DNA of 64,000 nt from Halopseudomonas pelagia (GCF_009497895.1 NZ_CP033116.1:2046001-2110000); one strand, 5' to 3'. Counted from the first letter of the stretch, positions 44,436 to 53,941 are shown. A program made the numbers and translations. The notes: generated by a model not told the origin, from the sequence alone.

Positions 44436-45182
44436 TCAACCGCCAAAGTATCTGAACATCCACAACCCCATAGCCATCATCATCAGATTTTCAGTCAGCG
44501 ATACAAAACCCAGCGGCACACTGCTGCCGCCGCCAACGCAGGCGCATTTAAGCTCGCGTTTATCGATGTACACGGCCTTGAATACTGACGCCGCCCCGAT
44601 GGTACCGATAACCAGAGCTACCGGAATGGCAAGCCACAGCAAGGCCCCGGCTACCATCAACACGCCGGCAAACAATTCGGCGTAGGGATAAATATAGGAG
44701 TAGGGCACTTTGCGGCGGGCGAGCAGATCGTAGTTGAGAAACATGGTGGAAAAGCTCTCGATATCCTGCAATTTGAGCAGCGCCAGAATGCACATGCTGA
44801 AAGCGATAAACAGCTCGACAGTTCGCAGGCTCAGCAGCGCCCCACCGGCCATCCAGATCACCGCCAACGCCAGCAGTGCGGCAACCCCGAATACCGCCAG
44901 GACCGGTCTGTAACTGGTATCATCGGCGGACTTTACCTCTTTGCCAAAATGCCGGCGCAGATCGTCGTAACCGCCGATACGCTGCTCGCCGATAAAGGTT
45001 TGCGGGGTGGTATCAACATCATGCTTGGCCTTGAATGCGTCGGTTTCTTCGCGGCTGGTCAGCCAGTTGTCGTCCACGCTGTAGCCTTGCCGCCTGAGCA
45101 GATCAAGCGACTTCAGACCAAATGGGCAGAGGTGCTTTTTCATGACCATGCGGTAAAGCGTGGCGTGTTTTGCCTGAGTCAT
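44436..45182 (-). CDS. Glutaredoxin-MauE/DoxX membrane fusion protein
   Basis: A 248-residue protein with AGGAG upstream. Residues 1-80 are glutaredoxin-like with a single active-site cysteine (CPFG, Cys 19) and the TTPQTFIGEQRIGGYDDL cis-proline segment. Residues about 90-245 have four or more helices, ending with a CACVGGGSSVPLG motif and SLTEN, as in MauE/DoxX redox-associated membrane proteins. It may move reducing power to or across the inner membrane or assist thiol formation in exported proteins. The glutaredoxin half lacks the second resolving cysteine of the CxxC form, so it is monothiol. Confidence 0.83.
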   Translation of the reverse strand: MTQAKHATLYRMVMKKHLCPFGLKSLDLLRRQGYSVDDNWLTSREETDAFKAKHDVDTTPQTFIGEQRIGGYDDLRRHFGKEVKSADDTSYRPVLAVFGVAALLALAVIWMAGGALLSLRTVELFIAFSMCILALLKLQDIESFSTMFLNYDLLARRKVPYSYIYPYAELFAGVLMVAGALLWLAIPVALVIGTIGAASVFKAVYIDKRELKCACVGGGSSVPLGFVSLTENLMMMAMGLWMFRYFGG

Positions 45183-45342
45183 AGACTACTCCTCTAGTGT
45201 TGTGGGCATCTTCTTGTGGCACGGCGATCCGGCTTAGGTTCCATTGGTTTCCCTCAAGGGGCGAGCGCAGCTTGAAACGCTTTACCTCATGGCGACTTGC
45301 GGCTAACGTCAGAACTAATTCCGTATTCAAAACAAGGACGCC

Positions 45343-46194
45343 ATGAATACCACCTCCAGGTCGACTGCCATGCAGGACTTAACTAACGGAACCGAGGCTA
45401 CAGTTGCGATTCTGGTGGACTGCGATAACGTTCCGCCGGAAATCCTTCCTTACGCACTGCGCGTTGCCGCCCAGTTTGGCCGCGTGGCGTTGCGCCGCGG
45501 CTACGGCAATCACACCACGTTGGCAAATCGCTGGCAGGAAGCCTTGGTTCGCCAGGCGTTCACGCCGCATCTGCAGTACCAGTACGCTTCGGGCAAGAAC
45601 ACCGCTGATATCGCGCTGGCGCTGGACGCGCTTGAAGCCATGTTTGACCAACGCGCCGACACCTTCTGCTTGGTTACCAGTGACTCCGACTTCGCCTACC
45701 TGTGCCGCAAATTACGCGAGCGCGGCTCGCGCGTGTGCATAGTCGGCGAAGCGAAAACGCCGCAGGCACTTCGTAACGCTAGCGACCAGTTTTTTGAATG
45801 GTCGGCTGATGATGCAGATCCCGATGGCACTAGCGATTCGGCAGAAAAAGCCCCGGTGAAACTGGAGTCCGCCGCCAAGCCCAAAGCCCCGAAGGTAGAG
45901 CCGAGCAAAGAGCTGGTTAAAGATCTCGCCAAGGAAACCAACAAACCACCGGTCAAGCAACGACCCCGTTTTGTGGTGGAGGCAGTCACTCTGCTGGCCA
46001 GCGAATCATCCGAGGGTAAAGTCGGCCTGGGCGCGCTCGGGCAATACCTTAAGCGCACTGATCCAGCCTTTTCCCCCAAGACCTACGGGCATTCCGGGTT
46101 GCTGGACATGGTGAAGACCTATGATTTGTTGGAATTGAAACAGGAAGCGGGAGCGGGATGGTTTGTAGTGTTGGCGGACGTGAAGAGCGGATGA
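45343..46194 (+). CDS. NYN-domain protein with OST-HTH/LOTUS C terminus
   Basis: A 283-residue cytoplasmic protein with AAGGA before its ATG. Residues about 15-150 form a LabA/DUF88 NYN (PIN-like) domain with LVDCDNVPP, GKNTADIALALDALE and LVTSDSDFAYLCRKLRE, carrying the acidic residues of the metal site. A Lys/Pro-rich linker (about 160-210) leads to an OST-HTH (LOTUS) domain (about 212-280, LGQYLKRTDPAFSPKTYGHS..LLDMV). Such proteins are predicted RNases whose LOTUS domain binds RNA, possibly G-quadruplex RNA. It stands alone. Confidence 0.88.
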   Translation: MNTTSRSTAMQDLTNGTEATVAILVDCDNVPPEILPYALRVAAQFGRVALRRGYGNHTTLANRWQEALVRQAFTPHLQYQYASGKNTADIALALDALEAMFDQRADTFCLVTSDSDFAYLCRKLRERGSRVCIVGEAKTPQALRNASDQFFEWSADDADPDGTSDSAEKAPVKLESAAKPKAPKVEPSKELVKDLAKETNKPPVKQRPRFVVEAVTLLASESSEGKVGLGALGQYLKRTDPAFSPKTYGHSGLLDMVKTYDLLELKQEAGAGWFVVLADVKSG

Positions 46195-46208
46195 TCCCGT
46201 CCCCCTAG

Positions 46209-46616
46209 ATGAAGGCTGGAGGCAAGTTGTTGGATATACGCCTAAGAGCTGCTGCTGCGATAATCACCGCATTCGCAATGTGCGTCCCGCTATTTGTGGT
46301 CTGTTTTATTGGCGATCCTCGTTATCCGGCGACATCTGGTGAGCTTGGCTTTTCCTCGGCAGCCTTCCTTCCCGCGTTGGCAATACTTCTAGCCACACCT
46401 TGGCGAAAAACCCAGATAGCAATGCTGTTATTGTTAACAATGATCTTTTTCTTGGCTCTTTTTGAGGGGATCAAACCTACCAGCCAGCTTAATCACGAAG
46501 GTTCTGACCTGGCTTTTCTGTTCTTGCACGTAATGCACTTTTTGCTAACTCTCGTGATCCTGGTTTTGCTATGCGGCTGGAGAGCTATAAAGCGCATCCG
46601 CCGCGTACCGTATTAA
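46209..46616 (+). CDS. Small integral membrane protein, unknown
   Basis: A protein of up to 135 residues with four predicted membrane helices (about 10-33, 45-62, 68-87, 100-123) and a basic C terminus (WRAIKRIRR). The start is unsettled: ATG 46209 has no ribosome site, whereas TTG 46230 has GGAGG seven bases upstream. I do not recognise a family. It follows the NYN gene after 14 bases and could be co-transcribed, and it ends in a terminator. Confidence 0.5.
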   Translation: MKAGGKLLDIRLRAAAAIITAFAMCVPLFVVCFIGDPRYPATSGELGFSSAAFLPALAILLATPWRKTQIAMLLLLTMIFFLALFEGIKPTSQLNHEGSDLAFLFLHVMHFLLTLVILVLLCGWRAIKRIRRVPY

Positions 46617-46636
46617 AGTGTCGGATGACACGCCAG

Positions 46637-46663
46637 AAGCCGCTTACGCTCTAGCGCTTTTTT
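46637..46663 (+). terminator. Intrinsic terminator
   Basis: AAGCCGCT (46637-46644) pairs with AGCGCTT (46653-46659) with one bulged C and an 8-nt loop; the right arm runs into six Ts. It lies 21 bases after the small membrane protein gene. Confidence 0.55.
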
Positions 46664-46754
46664 GATTGGTGCTCTTAGGTGATTGCCGCACGGCCAAGGT
46701 TGGTCAATACAGATAACGCGCGTTGAGAACGCTGCTGTTCGAGCTGCGAGCGCG

Positions 46755-47177
46755 TCACTTGCCGAGCAACTCATCCACGACAGGATCCATTTTTGCTTTC
46801 GTACTTTTCCATTTCGTCAGATCCAATCCGCCTTTACCCTTGAGGTGATACTGCGCGAAGCCGACTTTTCTTCCGTGGTGCTCCAAGCGGAGCTCTGCGT
46901 GATGCAGGTATGTGGTCACGTCCCAATTTTTCAGCGCGGTATAGGTCATCGTGTACTCGCAGCCGGCGGGTATCTCGTTTTCAAATACTTGAGTACCAAT
47001 GTCGTGATACTCGATTCGGCTTCTCACAACGCTGAGGAAATCGGCAACAATCACTTTGGGGTTTTCTTCGATGCATATTTGCTCGGGCATTGTCTGTGTG
47101 CTTATCGGTTGGACTTGAATAGAGGTACACCCGGCTCCCAGCAAGGCAAGTGCGGTAATGGAGAGTATTTTTTTCAT
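46755..47177 (-). CDS. Small lipoprotein, Sbal_3080-like
   Basis: A 140-residue protein with a lipoprotein signal peptide (lipobox LGAGC, Cys 17). The mature part starts with TSIQVQPIS and carries ICIEENPKVIVADFLSVVRS and TMTYTALKNWDVTTYLHHAELRL (both in family-like form). This resembles Sbal_3080-type lipoproteins of unknown function, recognised by eye only. It probably sits in the inner or outer membrane facing the periplasm. It has a weak ribosome site. It converges on the small membrane protein gene. Confidence 0.6.
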   Translation of the reverse strand: MKKILSITALALLGAGCTSIQVQPISTQTMPEQICIEENPKVIVADFLSVVRSRIEYHDIGTQVFENEIPAGCEYTMTYTALKNWDVTTYLHHAELRLEHHGRKVGFAQYHLKGKGGLDLTKWKSTKAKMDPVVDELLGK

Positions 47178-47606
47178 TTTTATATTCCGGTTCGAGACTA
47201 CTGAGGCCCAGAAAGAGGGCAGGACGTGGCCGGGTCCTGCGCGAGCGGGGCGCAGGATTCGGTATTAAAGTAAGCGGGGAAGAACAGATAAATAGATACG
47301 AGACTATACGTCCAAGACTTTCCGTCCGAGACTATCTGTCCGAGACTATCCGTGTCTGAGTGAAGGCTGGCTGCATTCCCTTGCTTGGCTTCAAGGGTAA
47401 GGTAGTCCCTTGGGAAAAGTCCAAGATAATCTACGAAGTTCTAAGTCGAAAGACTTTTTTCTGAACGGAAAAAGTGGCCTTTATTGGGTGAAGCGGTTAA
47501 CTTATCCAAATGGCATATGGCCACCCACATAGGCTTGGCGGACGTCACTGAGATGCACGACGTGGACTGAGACCTGGTACGTTGTTACTCGAACCCAGGG
47601 AGTTTT
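47178..47606. other. Gene-free region with 14-bp repeats and a GC-rich hairpin
   Basis: About 430 bases. It holds a perfect 8-bp stem (TCCTGCGC 47235-47242 with its complement 47250-47257, 7-nt loop), four tandem 14-base units at 47301-47356 (listed separately) and AT-rich sequence before the next gene. No supported ORF or clear promoter was found. Confidence 0.5.
47301..47356. repeat. Four tandem 14-bp repeats
   Basis: Four imperfect units starting at 47301, 47315, 47329 and 47343, with the pattern AGACTWTCYGTCCG. Units differ at one to four positions. It may be a regulator-binding array or a slipped-strand repeat. It lies 124 bases upstream of the lipoprotein gene and 250 bases upstream of the 76-residue gene. 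Confidence 0.7.
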
Positions 47607-47837
47607 ATGGATTCCGAAGTAGTACAAAAAGCCGAGATAATTCTCTCAAATAAAAAGCTACTGGCAGAATTCGCCGACCTGAACAGAATGACCCCCGAGA
47701 CAGCCACAACGCTGCTTGAGCGGCTTGTTCGCGAGCCTGTTGATTCCGAGCAGGCCGAGCGTGAAAGAGAGTCGGTACTCGCGTATTGCTACTCGAAGGT
47801 AGGCAAACTATTTGGGTTAGCAAAACCCAGGACCTGA
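47607..47837 (+). CDS. Small hypothetical protein
   Basis: A 76-residue, soluble, helix-rich and charged protein (VVQKAEIILSNKKLLAEFADL opening, given in part; then RMTPETATTLLERLV). AGGGAG precedes its ATG by about five bases, which supports it as a gene. No family is recognised and no function is suggested. It converges on the azoreductase gene, with 94 bases between. Confidence 0.5.
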   Translation: MDSEVVQKAEIILSNKKLLAEFADLNRMTPETATTLLERLVREPVDSEQAERERESVLAYCYSKVGKLFGLAKPRT

Positions 47838-47931
47838 TTGCATGCCGGCGCTGCTGGCAGTCACGCTATGGGAGCGCCAACACGTCAAAGCCTTGCGTGG
47901 CTAAGCGAGTTGACGCCCCAACCCAGTGTCC

Positions 47932-48633
47932 TCATACCGTTTCCAGGTGCGGGGCCTCTGCAAAAGCTGCCTGCAGCTCGTCAACGAGAGTGTCGACCTG
48001 CTGCATTGCATCCGCTACCGATTCAGCCAGCAATTCCCCACCCACTTCCTGTCCTTCGATAGCGATATAGTGAAAGCGGGTGATCCCGATAAACTCCAGG
48101 GCGGTCGCCAGATTGGGTTCCAGGTGATTCATGTGCGCCATCTCCCCACCCGGGTTGAAGCCCACGCCGCCTCTGGCGGTGAGGATGACAGCATGTCTCG
48201 GTCGGTCCGCGAGCTTGGCGACATAAGGATCGAGTGGATTGCTTTCATCGACATCCACCGTCCGGCCCATGCGTACGACTTGATCAATCCAGGTCTTGAG
48301 CGCGGCGGGCATGCCGAAGTTATATAGCGGCGTGCCGATCACCAGAATATCCGCAGCAATCAACTCACCGGTTAATTCATCACTTTCGGCCAACACATCT
48401 GCCATCCAGGGCTCCTGTTTTTCCTCTGGCGTGAAGGCGGCTGCGATCCAGTCATGATCGATTATGGACGGTGGGTTTTGACCAATGTCGCGGTAGGTAA
48501 GGCTGTCTTGCGCACGGCGGGACTGCCACTGGCTGACGAAGCGGTGGCTGAGATTGCGGCTGTGGGAGCCGTGATTGTCCTTACCGGCAAAGCCGGGGCG
48601 GGCGCTGGCGTCTATGTGCAGAATATGTGGCAT
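47932..48633 (-). CDS. FMN-dependent NADH azoreductase-like flavodoxin-fold protein
   Basis: A 233-residue protein starting at ATG 48633 with AGGAGG upstream. It has the N-terminal LHIDASARPG phosphate-binding start, PLYNFGMPAALKTWIDQVVR and ARGGVGFNPG segments characteristic of AzoR/AcpD-type quinone reductases. These two-electron reductases act on quinones, azo dyes and related electrophiles in the cytoplasm with NAD(P)H and FMN. It is divergent from a LysR gene, 119 bases apart, which probably regulates it. Confidence 0.87.
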   Translation of the reverse strand: MPHILHIDASARPGFAGKDNHGSHSRNLSHRFVSQWQSRRAQDSLTYRDIGQNPPSIIDHDWIAAAFTPEEKQEPWMADVLAESDELTGELIAADILVIGTPLYNFGMPAALKTWIDQVVRMGRTVDVDESNPLDPYVAKLADRPRHAVILTARGGVGFNPGGEMAHMNHLEPNLATALEFIGITRFHYIAIEGQEVGGELLAESVADAMQQVDTLVDELQAAFAEAPHLETV

Positions 48634-48752
48634 GGTGTGCCTCCTGTTTAGAGTTGAATTCATCTGTAATTAATCGCAAGCTCAGACTAGGCCGGCCCTC
48701 TATGGGCGACAAACGATCTTTTCTTTCAGCTACAGGTGAGAGGAATTCACTC

Positions 48753-49658
48753 ATGACTCATCGCCGTTTACCTTCCCTTTCTGCGTTGCGGGCGTTTGAA
48801 GCCGCGGCTCGGCATGAGAGCGCCAAGCAGGCGGCGTTGGAACTGTCCGTCACAGCTACCGCTATCAGTCACCAGGTCCGCGGGCTCGAAGAGGCGCTAG
48901 GCGTTTCGCTATTTGTGCGCAAGCCCCGACAGCTGGAATTGACGGCTCAGGGGCGGGAGCTGCAAGAAGTGCTGGAGTCTGCGTTCGACAGCATCAGTAC
49001 TGCAGTTGAGCGCCTAAGCGCAGTGCCCTGTCGTCAGGCGGTCACGCTCTCAACAACGCCAGCTGTTGCGGTGCGTTGGTTGTTGTCATGGGTTTGCTTG
49101 TTACGCGAGTCACATCCGGATATCGATTTGCGCATTCATGCGTCCCATGAGCCGGTCGCCCTGGACGGAGTAACGGCGGACCTGGCTATTCGCTATGGTG
49201 ACGGTCGCTGGCCGGGTCTGGTGGCAGAAAAGCTGTTCGATAACACCTTTATCCCTACCTGCAGCCCGCATCTTGGGTTGCACGATGTAGCTCAGCTTGC
49301 CTCGCATTCGTTGATCCACTTTCGCAACGAGGGTGCAGTATCGTCGCCCATCGACTGGGCGGCGTGGCAGAAGCTGGCAAAGGTGCCTGGGCTGGACGTC
49401 AGTGCCGGATTGGTGTTTTCCGACGAGACTCATGCCGTATCCGCTGCCATTGGCGGCCAGGGTGTGGCGCTGATGAGTCGTCCGTTGATTGAGGATGAAC
49501 TGCGAGAGGGGCGTCTGGTTCAGCCTTTTGGCCCGGCGTTTGAAGGTAAACCCTTCTATCTGGTGTACCCGGAAAGCCGCCGGAACGATCCGACGATTCT
49601 GGCTATTCGCGATTGGGTGATGTCGGTGCCGGGCGGGTTGTGTACGTTGTCGGGTTAA
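48753..49658 (+). CDS. LysR-family regulator (GcvA-like)
   Basis: A 301-residue LysR protein with GAGAGGA eight bases before ATG 48753. The helix-turn-helix (about 5-63) reads SALRAFEAAARHESAKQAALELSVTATAISHQVRGLE in the GcvA style, followed by the effector-binding domain with LSTTPAVAVRWLL and DLAIRYGDG. It is divergent from the azoreductase gene, its probable target. Its 3' end overlaps the end of the PAS-GAF-GGDEF gene on the other strand by 56 bases. Confidence 0.88.
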   Translation: MTHRRLPSLSALRAFEAAARHESAKQAALELSVTATAISHQVRGLEEALGVSLFVRKPRQLELTAQGRELQEVLESAFDSISTAVERLSAVPCRQAVTLSTTPAVAVRWLLSWVCLLRESHPDIDLRIHASHEPVALDGVTADLAIRYGDGRWPGLVAEKLFDNTFIPTCSPHLGLHDVAQLASHSLIHFRNEGAVSSPIDWAAWQKLAKVPGLDVSAGLVFSDETHAVSAAIGGQGVALMSRPLIEDELREGRLVQPFGPAFEGKPFYLVYPESRRNDPTILAIRDWVMSVPGGLCTLSG

Positions 49659-51036
49659 GCTGGTCATTGGCTATGGCCGTAATGGCGGCAATCTTGAAGC
49701 GCTTGCCGCCATCGCGTTTGGCCACGTACATGGCTTCATCCGCAAGTCGAACCAGCTCCAGTTCATCATCGGCGTGCTCTGGGTATATGGCGATACCCAG
49801 GCTGGGCGAGCTGATGACCGTTTTGTCGTTCAGGATGTACGGATTGCTCAGTGTGGCGATAATCTTGTCGGCCACCAGGGTGGCGTCTTCGCGTTTACCG
49901 ATGTTGTCCAGCAAAACAGCGAACTCGTCGCCGCCCAACCGGCCAATGGTGTCGGACTCCCGCACACACTGCTTGAGGCGCTGGGCAACTTCCTGCAGCA
50001 ACCGATCCCCGGTGGTGTGGCCGAAGGTGTCGTTGATCTGTTTGAAGTTATCCATGTCGAGATACAGCACTGCCAGCCGTAAGTCGTCACGTTGGGCTCT
50101 TTGCAGCGAGTTTTGCAGGCGGTCCAGAAACAGCGCCCGGTTGGGCAGCTCGGTCAGGTGATCGTAGCGCGCTAGAAACTCCAGGCGCGAGTGCGTGCGT
50201 TTGCGCTCTATAGCGGTGGCTACCTGGCTTGAGACGAATTGCAGCAGCTCCTTGTTCTGCTCGGTGTAACGCACCGCGCCGGAATAGCTCTGCAGCACCA
50301 GAGCGCCGATGATCTCCGTGCCCGCTTCCAGCGGTACTCCCAGCCAGTCCAAGGAATGCTTGCCTGCGACGCTGCCGATTTTCGCCAGGGTCTGCTCGGC
50401 GGTTTCAGGTGTGAGCAGCACAGCTTCACCGGTTCGGATGACCTCAGCACTAAGCGTGCCTGAATCCAGCCGCTGGGGCTGCGGCGGGCGGTCGAACTGG
50501 TCAACATAGTACGGGAAACTCAGTTCATCGATGGCCGGGTCGTATAGAGCCACGAAGAAATTCTCGGCCGGTAACAGGCGGCCAATAACTTCATGCACCT
50601 GAGCGTAGAGCGTCTGCAAATCACCAGCAGTGTGCGCCGCTTCGGATACGGTATACAGCGCAGCCTGCATCGCTTCGGCCCGCTTGCGCGCGGTTATATC
50701 CCGCGCCACGCCGACTCGCACCTGCTCTGCCTCAAGCCATTGAGCAGACCACATGATGTGCACGATGTGCCCATCTTTGTGAACGTATCGGTTTTCGTGA
50801 TCATGGGAGGGTTCGCCGGAATTAATCCGCTCAACCAGCGCCCGGCTGGCATCGCGATCATCCGGATGAATAAATTCGAAGGCGGTGCGGCCAATCATTT
50901 CATCCGGCCGGTAACCGAAAACACGCTCACTGGCGGCGCTAACCGAGAGAAAGCGACCTTCAACATCCACAATGCATACTACGTCCAGGAGCAGATCCAG
51001 TAGTTTTTCGTGGGGCAGATAAGGGTGTGTGGTCAT
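49603..51036 (-). CDS. PAS-GAF-GGDEF diguanylate cyclase
   Basis: A 477-residue soluble protein: PAS (about 8-125, with FEFIHPDDRDA), GAF (about 135-285) and GGDEF (about 295-455) with an intact GGDEF and an RxxD inhibitory site (RESD). No EAL domain, so it should synthesise c-di-GMP under control of two sensory domains. Start at ATG 51036; an ATG at 51090 would extend it by 18 residues but is not better supported. The last 20 residues are low-complexity and Thr/Pro-rich. It converges with and overlaps the LysR gene at its 3' end. Confidence 0.9.
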   Translation of the reverse strand: MTTHPYLPHEKLLDLLLDVVCIVDVEGRFLSVSAASERVFGYRPDEMIGRTAFEFIHPDDRDASRALVERINSGEPSHDHENRYVHKDGHIVHIMWSAQWLEAEQVRVGVARDITARKRAEAMQAALYTVSEAAHTAGDLQTLYAQVHEVIGRLLPAENFFVALYDPAIDELSFPYYVDQFDRPPQPQRLDSGTLSAEVIRTGEAVLLTPETAEQTLAKIGSVAGKHSLDWLGVPLEAGTEIIGALVLQSYSGAVRYTEQNKELLQFVSSQVATAIERKRTHSRLEFLARYDHLTELPNRALFLDRLQNSLQRAQRDDLRLAVLYLDMDNFKQINDTFGHTTGDRLLQEVAQRLKQCVRESDTIGRLGGDEFAVLLDNIGKREDATLVADKIIATLSNPYILNDKTVISSPSLGIAIYPEHADDELELVRLADEAMYVAKRDGGKRFKIAAITAIANDQLNPTTYTTRPAPTSPNRE

Positions 51037-51458
51037 GCCAATTACTATACGGACACGTTGGCGCAGTTCGCTAGCGCGATAATGTTTCATTGTTCGTTAC
51101 CGCGCAAATGCCGCACCAACCAAAACGCCGACACCCCAAATGTGTTAAGGTGCCCGTCCTGGCATATGAGTTATCAAGTATTTTCTCCTGCTTGACCAGT
51201 TCGAGCGCTTTCTTCCGGCGTATTCTCGAGATCTCGCGTTCCATCTCGGCGGCCTGCCCGCCACCGGCCGTCTGTTTCATCAAACAGATGCTGCCTTCAT
51301 CACATAGCACCTTCGGTTAAATCCCATTGTGTGCGTCTTACTGCGGAGCCTGATGGCCGGCCTTTTACAGGCTGAGCTGCGCGCTTTTGCGTTTTTTATC
51401 GTGCGCCCGGGCCTCTCTCGCCTGGCGCACGATGCATCGCCTGTAAACAGGAGTCTTT
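51037..51458. other. Gene-free region upstream of the monooxygenase operon
   Basis: About 420 bases. It holds a perfect 10-bp inverted repeat (ATCGTGCGCC 51398-51407 and its complement 51424-51433, 16-nt loop) 25 bases before the monooxygenase ATG. No T-run follows, so it is more like an operator or mRNA stem than a terminator. A minus-strand frame at 51071-51310 is not supported. Confidence 0.5.
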
Positions 51459-52829
51459 ATGACTTTAAGAATCGCCATTCTCGGCGCCGGCCCAAGCGGC
51501 CTGGCCCAACTACGTGCTTTCGAAGCAGCCCGCCGCGACGGTGCCGACATTCCTGAAATCGTTTGCTATGAAAAGCAAAGCGACTGGGGCGGCCTGTGGA
51601 ATTACACCTGGCGCACCGGCCTCGACGCTTACGGCGAGCCGGTCCATGGCAGCATGTACCGTTACTTGTGGTCCAACGGCCCGAAGGAATGCCTCGAGTT
51701 CGCCGATTACAGTTTCGAAGAGCATTTCGGCCGGCCCATCCCGTCCTATCCGCCGCGCGCCGTGCTGCGCGACTACATCATGGGGCGCGTGGCCAAGAGT
51801 AATGTACGCCAGTACATTCGCTTCAATACCGCCGTGCACTGGGTAGACCAGGATCAAGCGACAGGCAAGTTCGCAGTCACCGTGCGCGATCTCAAACAGG
51901 ATGAGCTGAGTACCGAAGAGTTCGATCATGTGATCGTCGCCACCGGGCACTTCTCCACGCCTAACGCGCCTTACTTTGAAGGGTTGGAGCAGTTTCCTGG
52001 CCGCGTACTGCATGCGCATGATTTCCGCGATGCGGTTGAATTCGAAGGCAAGGATCTGCTGCTGATCGGTAGTAGCTATTCCGCGGAAGACATCGGTACC
52101 CAGTGCCACAAATACGGGGCCAAATCGGTCACCTTCAGCTATCGCTCACAGCCCATGGGCTTTGATTGGCCGGAGTCCTTCGCCGAAGTGCCGCTGCTGA
52201 CCGAGGTGATCGGCAAGACCGCCCATTTCAAGGACGGTACCAGCAAGGAGGTCGACGCGATCATTCTGTGCACCGGGTATCAGCACCATTTCCCGTTCCT
52301 GCCCAACGAGCTGACCCTGACCACGCACAACCGGCTGTACCCTGAAGGCCTGTACAAAGGCATCGTTTCCCTGGCCAGCCCACAGCTGATGTTCCTTGGC
52401 ATGCAGGATCAGTACTACACCTTCAACATGTTCGACGCGCAGGCCTGGTACGCCCGCGATCTGATACTTGATCGCATCAAGCTGCCAGCGGCTGCGGCCA
52501 TGGAAGCCGATTGCAACGAATGGGTTAGCCGTGAAGAGCAGGTTGCCAATCCCTTCGAGGCGATCGATTTCCAGGCGGCCTACATCCTCGATCTGCTTGA
52601 GCCTACCGACTATCCAGCGTTTGACGTGACCGGCGTGGCCGAGATCTTCAAGGAGTGGGAGCACCACAAGGAAGCGGACATACTCGGTTACCGCAACAAG
52701 AGCTATCGCTCGACACTGACCGGTACGCTGGCGCCCGTGCATCACACGCGCTGGATGGATGCGATGGACGATTCGCTGGAAGCCTTCCTTGCTGAAGAGC
52801 AAGCCCAGCCAGCCAAGGAAAGCGCATGA
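51459..52829 (+). CDS. tmm: Flavin-containing monooxygenase, trimethylamine monooxygenase-like
   Basis: A 456-residue protein with AGGAG upstream. It has the FAD-binding GAGPSG at 9-14, the [13 protein letters not shown] segment, [20 protein letters not shown], the FMO-identifying stretch around HAHDFRDA, the NADPH-binding GSSYSAED and TGYQHHFPF. These match Tmm (trimethylamine monooxygenase) of marine bacteria and Methylocella closely by eye. Tmm oxidises trimethylamine to TMAO with NADPH and O2. The next genes (a drug/metabolite transporter and a small regulator) form its operon. Other amines or sulfides are possible substrates, so the symbol is given with moderate confidence. Confidence 0.82.
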   Translation: MTLRIAILGAGPSGLAQLRAFEAARRDGADIPEIVCYEKQSDWGGLWNYTWRTGLDAYGEPVHGSMYRYLWSNGPKECLEFADYSFEEHFGRPIPSYPPRAVLRDYIMGRVAKSNVRQYIRFNTAVHWVDQDQATGKFAVTVRDLKQDELSTEEFDHVIVATGHFSTPNAPYFEGLEQFPGRVLHAHDFRDAVEFEGKDLLLIGSSYSAEDIGTQCHKYGAKSVTFSYRSQPMGFDWPESFAEVPLLTEVIGKTAHFKDGTSKEVDAIILCTGYQHHFPFLPNELTLTTHNRLYPEGLYKGIVSLASPQLMFLGMQDQYYTFNMFDAQAWYARDLILDRIKLPAAAAMEADCNEWVSREEQVANPFEAIDFQAAYILDLLEPTDYPAFDVTGVAEIFKEWEHHKEADILGYRNKSYRSTLTGTLAPVHHTRWMDAMDDSLEAFLAEEQAQPAKESA

Positions 52830-53926
52830 GTTTGTCCAGCTCTAACCAGCCAACCCTGAGCCAGGCGCGCTCGCGCTTCACCTCCAGCAGCATTCGTTGG
52901 GGCTTCATGTGGGCGTTATGGTGCGCCGTGCTCTGGGGCGCCTGGTATGTACCTGGCTCCGCAGTCTGGTTCGAAGCGCCGTATATCGACCTGAGCTACG
53001 ACACCAACGCCGAATTCCTGCTCGCGGCGGCGGTGCTGACCACGTTCAACGCGATTGCCGTGCTGTTCTTCCTGTTCGTCTGGAACGGGGTATTGGGCAA
53101 GTGGGGTGAGTATCTGCGCACCATCCGGCAGATGCGTTACATCTCCAAGTGGTTCTTCATTGGCGCCATCTTTGGTGGGCCGATGGCGATCTTTGGCTCG
53201 TATCTGGCGATGGGCTATATCGGCGGGGCCTTTGCGGCCATTTCCGCATTGATGTACCCGATCATCGGCGCCACGCTGGCCAGACTCTGGTATCAGGAGA
53301 AGATCACCCGGCGTGCCGCGCTGGGTATCTTCATCATTCTGGCTGGCGGCGTGACGGTATATGCACCAGGTATTATCGGTGAGCTGACCGGTACTGGTGA
53401 CGCGGGCTGGCTGGGCTACCTCGGTGGTGCCATGGCTGCGCTGGGCTGGGGGATCGAAGGTGCCATTGCTGGCCGTGGGCTTGATGTGGCTGACCCGGAT
53501 GTGGGTATAACCGTGCGCTTTACTGCGGAAGTCCTCTACTGGGTGGTCCTGATTCTGCCTGCAATCTACCTGTTCACTGATCAACCGGTGGTGGATCTGG
53601 TGGTCGCGACCTTCAACTGGGCAGCTATCGGCTGGCTGACGCTGGCGGGCGTGACTTTCGCCTTCTGCTACGTCTCCTGGTACAAGTCATTCCCGTTGAT
53701 CGGGGTAGGGCGTGGGCAAGCGATTGCCGCGCTGTATGGCTTGTTTGCAGTGATCTTCCTCGCCGCATTCACCCTGGATCTGCCCGCCTGGAACTTCCTG
53801 GCTGGCCTGGTGCTGTTCGTGACCGGCGGTTTCGTCATGTATACCGAGAATGACGAAGTGCTTGAAGTGGTACGCGCCGTCTCCACCGACAGCAAAACGA
53901 CTACCGCTCACGCGGCCAACTCGTGA
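52826..53926 (+). CDS. DMT-superfamily (EamA-like) transporter
   Basis: A 366-residue membrane protein with about ten helices and an internal repeat, the EamA/DMT pattern. Its ATG overlaps the monooxygenase stop (ATGA), so the two are translationally coupled. By context it may move trimethylamine, its oxide or another product of the monooxygenase, but this is inference; DMT proteins carry many small metabolites. The first 25 residues are polar and precede helix 1. Confidence 0.83.
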   Translation: MSLSSSNQPTLSQARSRFTSSSIRWGFMWALWCAVLWGAWYVPGSAVWFEAPYIDLSYDTNAEFLLAAAVLTTFNAIAVLFFLFVWNGVLGKWGEYLRTIRQMRYISKWFFIGAIFGGPMAIFGSYLAMGYIGGAFAAISALMYPIIGATLARLWYQEKITRRAALGIFIILAGGVTVYAPGIIGELTGTGDAGWLGYLGGAMAALGWGIEGAIAGRGLDVADPDVGITVRFTAEVLYWVVLILPAIYLFTDQPVVDLVVATFNWAAIGWLTLAGVTFAFCYVSWYKSFPLIGVGRGQAIAALYGLFAVIFLAAFTLDLPAWNFLAGLVLFVTGGFVMYTENDEVLEVVRAVSTDSKTTTAHAANS

Positions 53927-53941
53927 TCACAGGAGCACCGC

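Noticed and set aside
47301-47356. CRISPR array
   Set aside because: The 14-base units are contiguous with no spacers and too short for CRISPR repeats.
51071-51310. 79-codon minus-strand frame in the region before the monooxygenase
   Set aside because: No ribosome site and no family resemblance; it overlaps likely promoter sequence of the PAS-GAF-GGDEF gene.
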